Of a stretch of DNA of 64,000 bases, positions 60,501 through 64,000 are shown in pieces (position 1 is the first letter of the stretch; each line of letters begins with the position of its first letter). Below the pieces are notes generated by a model. The model ran no database searches and had not been told where the DNA came from. It worked only from the letters and a program-made list of their open reading frames with translations. The translations under genes and the position numbers were made by a program. Source of the stretch: Aaosphaeria pasadenensis (taxonomy: Eukaryota > Ascomycota > Dothideomycetes > Pleosporales); the NCBI GenBank assembly GCA_022813625.1, contig JAKLMB010000023.1, positions 124,001 to 188,000 on the forward strand, in the 5' to 3' direction.

Positions 60501-63500
60501 CTTTCCAGTCTCCAAGGTCTTCGGCTATCCAACAATCGCCTTACCCAGCTTCCCAGCTACTTTGGCCAATACCGTGCACTCAGGAGTCTTAACCTCAGCT
60601 CCAATCAGTTGACAGAGTTCCCAGACTTCCTGTGCGATGTTACGACCCTCGTAGACCTCGATATAAGCTTCAACGCCATCTCTAGCCTCCCCAAGATTGG
60701 CCAACTCACATGTTTGGAGCGTTTGTGGGCTACTAACAATAAGCTTTCCGGAAGTTTCCCTTCTTCCCTTAGCAATTTGATCAACCTACGGGAGATCGAC
60801 GTTAGGTTCAATGCTCTTGACAGTATGGATGTCATGTCTCTGCTTCCACGACTCGAGTACCTCATGATCGGCCACAACTCCATATCCGCATTTGAGGGGT
60901 CCTTCCCGAAGATCCGGGTATTACACATGAATCACAATCCGGTCACTCGTTTCGGCATGAGTGCTCCTGTACCAACACTTACCGCTCTCAATCTCGCGTC
61001 TGCCCAATTAGCACAGCTACCAGAAGATTTGTTCCAGAAGATCAATGGATTGACAAAACTAATCTTGGACAAGAATCATTTCAGGTATCTCTCTGCTCAA
61101 ATTGGCCGAATGTACAAACTCGAGCATCTTAGCATAGCGCGGAATTCACTCGATGATCTTCCTGCCGAAATCGGAAAGCTTTCTGAACTGCGCTACCTAG
61201 ACGTCCGAGAGAACAACCTGGGGCGATTGCCTGCGGAAATTTGGTACGCACGCCGCCTCGAGACGCTAAATGTATCCTCGAATGTGCTGGATACCTTCCC
61301 TAAACCATCTATACCACCCCCGTCTTTCATCAATGGAGATGGCCTCCAACTTGACGGCGTTACTCCTCTTTCAACACCAGGTCTAGAAACCAGCCCAAGT
61401 TATGAGGAGCTAGGAAAATTAGAGGACTTCCAGAACCGGCGTCCTAGTCAGGCGTCTGGCGGTTACCTCAGCTCAGGCACCTCACCTGCTGCTTCCCAAA
61501 GGAAAGGCTCCATGGCTTCTTTCGGCACTGCAAATTCGACCAGGAAGCCGTCTATTGCATCGCGAGTGACTACGGAAGGCACCGTCACCCCGATTACGAG
61601 GAAAGACTCAAGTTTATCAAATAAGCTTGCCGTGACATTTGCTGGCTCTTTACGACACATCTTCCTCGCCGATAACCGCCTGACAGACGACGTATTCGAT
61701 GAGCTTGCCATGCTCCCAGATCTGCGCATTGTCAACTTATCTTACAATCTCATCTACGACGTACCTGCTCGAACCATTCGCAGATGGCCTCATCTTGCTG
61801 AATTATATCTCTCTGGTAACGATTTGACTTCATTGCCAGCGGAGGATTTGGAGGAAGTCACATCCCTCAAGGTTCTCCACATCAACAGTAACAAATTCCA
61901 GGTCCTTCCCGCAGAACTTGGCAAGGTGTCAAAGCTCGCCATCTTGGATGTTGCCAGTAATTCGTTGAAATACAACGTCTCAAATTGGCCATACGACTGG
62001 AATTGGAATTGGAACCACCACCTCAAGTACCTCAATCTGTCCGGCAACAAGCGTCTCGAGATTAAACCAAGTGGCCCATTCAGCGGTGGTGGTGCCGCCA
62101 TGCGGGAGGGAAGGGATCTAACCGACTTCACATCCTTGACCACCCTGAGAGTCTTGGGTTTGATGGACGTGACAATGATGGTCCCATCAGTGCCTGAGCA
62201 GACCGAGAATCGGAGAGTTCGAACTTCGGGCTCCGCCGTTGGAACCATGGCCTATGGCATGGCCGATAGTCTTGGTCGCAACGACAACGTATCCACGATG
62301 GATATGGTCGTTCCGCGCTTCCGCAGCCACGACGACGAACAGATCTTGGGTTTGTTCGATGGGCAGCCGCTTAGCAGTGGTGGATCAAAGATTGCCAAAT
62401 TCCTCTACGACAACTTCAAGAACAGGTTCGCAGATGAATTGGAACGCTTACGTCCTAACGAGAACCCGGGAGATGCCTTGCGTCGTACTTACCTTTCCCT
62501 GAACAAGGAGTTGGCCACTGTAGCATCGCAGTCAGTGGACCGTGTCCCTCCTACCGTTGGCGGGCACCGCGGTTCTGTGCCAGATCTCGGAGACGACGAT
62601 GTTCAATCTGGCAGTGTCGCTACCATCCTATACCTGAAAGAGATGGAACTCTACATCTCGAACGTTGGCGATGCCCAAGCACTCTTAATCCGATCAGAGG
62701 GCGGGCACAAGATTCTCACTCAAAAACATGACCCTGCTGAGTCCAGCGAACGGAACCGCATTCGGGAGGCGGGTGGATTCGTATCTCGCCAAGGCAGACT
62801 CAACGAGGTCTTGGAAGTATCTCGTGCTTTTGGCTACGTGCAGATGTCCCCGTCGGTCATTGCCTCGCCGTATATCACAAATCTCACTTTGGGCGACACT
62901 GACGAGATGATCCTAATTGCATCCCGTGAACTATGGGAATACCTCACCCCGGACTTCGCGGTTGATGTTGCACGATCGGAGCGCAGTGACCTGATGCGCG
63001 CGGCACAGAAGCTTCGTGATCTTGCCATAGCATTTGGCGCCACCAACAAGATCATGGTTATGCTTCTGGGCGTTAGCGACCTCAAAAGCAAACAGCGCGC
63101 TCGCTTCAGGACCCATAGCATGTCAATGGGCCCGTCTGGCTCACCAGATGATTTCTTCTCAATCAGAAAGGTGGGCAAGCGTGCTAAGGATCTCCCCAAC
63201 TCTTCAACACTACAACGACTCAACCAAGAGATTCCCGCACCGACGGGAGAGGTCAGCTTGGTCTTCACGGATATCAAGAATTCGACACTGCTATGGGAGA
63301 CTTACCCCATTGCAATGAGATCAGCCATCAAACAACACAACGATCTCATGCGGCGACAGTTGCGCAATGTCGGTGGTTATGAAGTGAAGACTGAAGGTGA
63401 CGCATTCATGGTTGCCTTCCCAACCGTGACTTCTGCTCTATTGTGGTGTTTCACAATTCAAAGCCATCTACTCGACGTACAATGGCCACAAGAGATTCTT

Positions 63501-64000
63501 AACAGTGTCAATGGACAAGAGGTCGTCGACCCCGATGGTAATGTCATCTTCCGCGGTCTTTCGGTTCGCATGGGAATACATTATGGCCAACCGGTGTGCG
63601 AAATTGATCCGGTAACGAAGCGTATGGACTACTTTGGCCCCATGGTCAATCGCGCCTCCCGTATCTCTTCCGTTGCCGATGGAGGCCAGATTACCGTCTC
63701 GTCGGATTTCATTGCAGAGATTCAACGACTCCTGGAAACGCACATCGAAGGCGACCGGAGCAACTCCGTCGGTTCTGAGGATGCTATGATGGACGACTCT
63801 ATGACCCAGGCCATTCGGCAAGAGCTTCGATCTCTCAGCAGTCAGGGTTTTGAGGTCAAGGATCTTGGAGAGAGACGGTTGAAGGGACTGGAAAATCCAG
63901 AATACATCTACTTGATGTACCCACATTCCCTTGCCAGCCGTCTGACCGTGCAGCGTCAATTAGAAGCGAAGCAACCACAACCCGCTGATGCTGGATCGAT
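57534..64000 (+). CDS. Adenylate cyclase, fungal LRR type (3' end beyond window)
   Basis: This enzyme makes cAMP and drives the PKA pathway at the inner face of the plasma membrane. Exons are 57534-57667, 58066-58756 and 58917 to the window edge, giving at least 1,969 residues. Intron 1 is long (398 nt); intron 2 is 160 nt. A Ser/Pro-rich N-terminus (about 1-590) precedes a Ras-associating domain (about 591-693), leucine-rich repeats (about 706-1325, split by a Ser-rich linker at about 1077-1177), a PP2C-like domain (about 1380-1700, with ILGLFDGQP) and a class III cyclase domain from about 1720. The cyclase shows VFTDIKNST and EGDAFMVAF, which supply the two metal-binding Asp residues, and DYFGPMVNRASRI. 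The order matches yeast Cyr1. The C-terminus is cut off by the window edge, not by a mutation. Confidence 0.96.

Overview
The window is nuclear DNA from a filamentous ascomycete (Pezizomycotina). The evidence is the gene content (Tps2-type trehalose phosphatase, a membrane-anchored DUF3445 protein, an Lte1-type Ras-exchange-factor homologue, a fungal LRR adenylate cyclase) together with many short introns, mostly 47-110 nt with GTRNGT donors and several with CTAAC branch sites. A Dothideomycete is my best guess, but the class cannot be settled from the sequence alone. Every recognisable gene is a conserved core gene. I see no transposase, no secondary-metabolite cluster, no CRISPR array, and no convincing tRNA or rRNA gene.

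Layout. 0.8-3.7 kb (-): trehalose-6-phosphate phosphatase. 4.9-6.6 kb (+): a probable mitochondrial Trf4/poly(A)-polymerase-like nucleotidyltransferase. 7.3-8.2 kb (-): ubiquitin-conjugating enzyme Ubc4, five coding exons. 9.5-11.0 kb (-) and 11.5-12.8 kb (+): glutaryl-CoA dehydrogenase and flap endonuclease FEN1/Rad27, divergent from one intergenic region. 14.0-15.4 kb (-): a secreted Asn/Gln/Gly-rich protein. 17.3-18.3 kb (-): a PhzF-like isomerase. About 9 kb without a recognisable gene follows; its last 1.3 kb has no ATG on the + strand and looks like a very long leader for an unrecognised conserved protein at 27.4-28.9 kb (+). 30.5-32.2 kb (+): a BRCT protein. 34.7-37.6 kb (+): a CorA-type metal transporter. 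38.5-43.8 kb (-): a 1,729-residue Lte1-like protein. 46.3-47.8 kb (-): a DUF3445 protein. 48.6-50.6 kb (-) and 50.8-53.2 kb (+): Alg9 mannosyltransferase and Naf1, divergent from a 283-bp gap. 57.5 kb to the window edge (+): adenylate cyclase, with its 3' end missing.

The genes are functionally mixed housekeeping genes and do not form an operon-like or cluster-like system. Two are signalling proteins: an Lte1-like RasGEF-domain protein and an adenylate cyclase with a Ras-associating domain. Gene density is low, about 14 genes in 64 kb, with four long gene-poor stretches (18.3-27.4, 32.2-34.7, 43.8-46.3, 53.2-57.5 kb).

The most unusual signals are: the 1.29-kb ATG-free, pyrimidine-rich leader before 27,442; abrupt C-rich to G-rich strand-skew switches inside intact exons and in intergenic DNA; a third catalytic-carboxylate position that reads Asn in the mitochondrial nucleotidyltransferase; a 9-mer, TACTCCGTA, over-represented in intergenic DNA and once forming an inverted repeat; and a 90-nt stop-free, frame-preserving intron in the DUF3445 gene. 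I did not find a clearly new multi-gene system.
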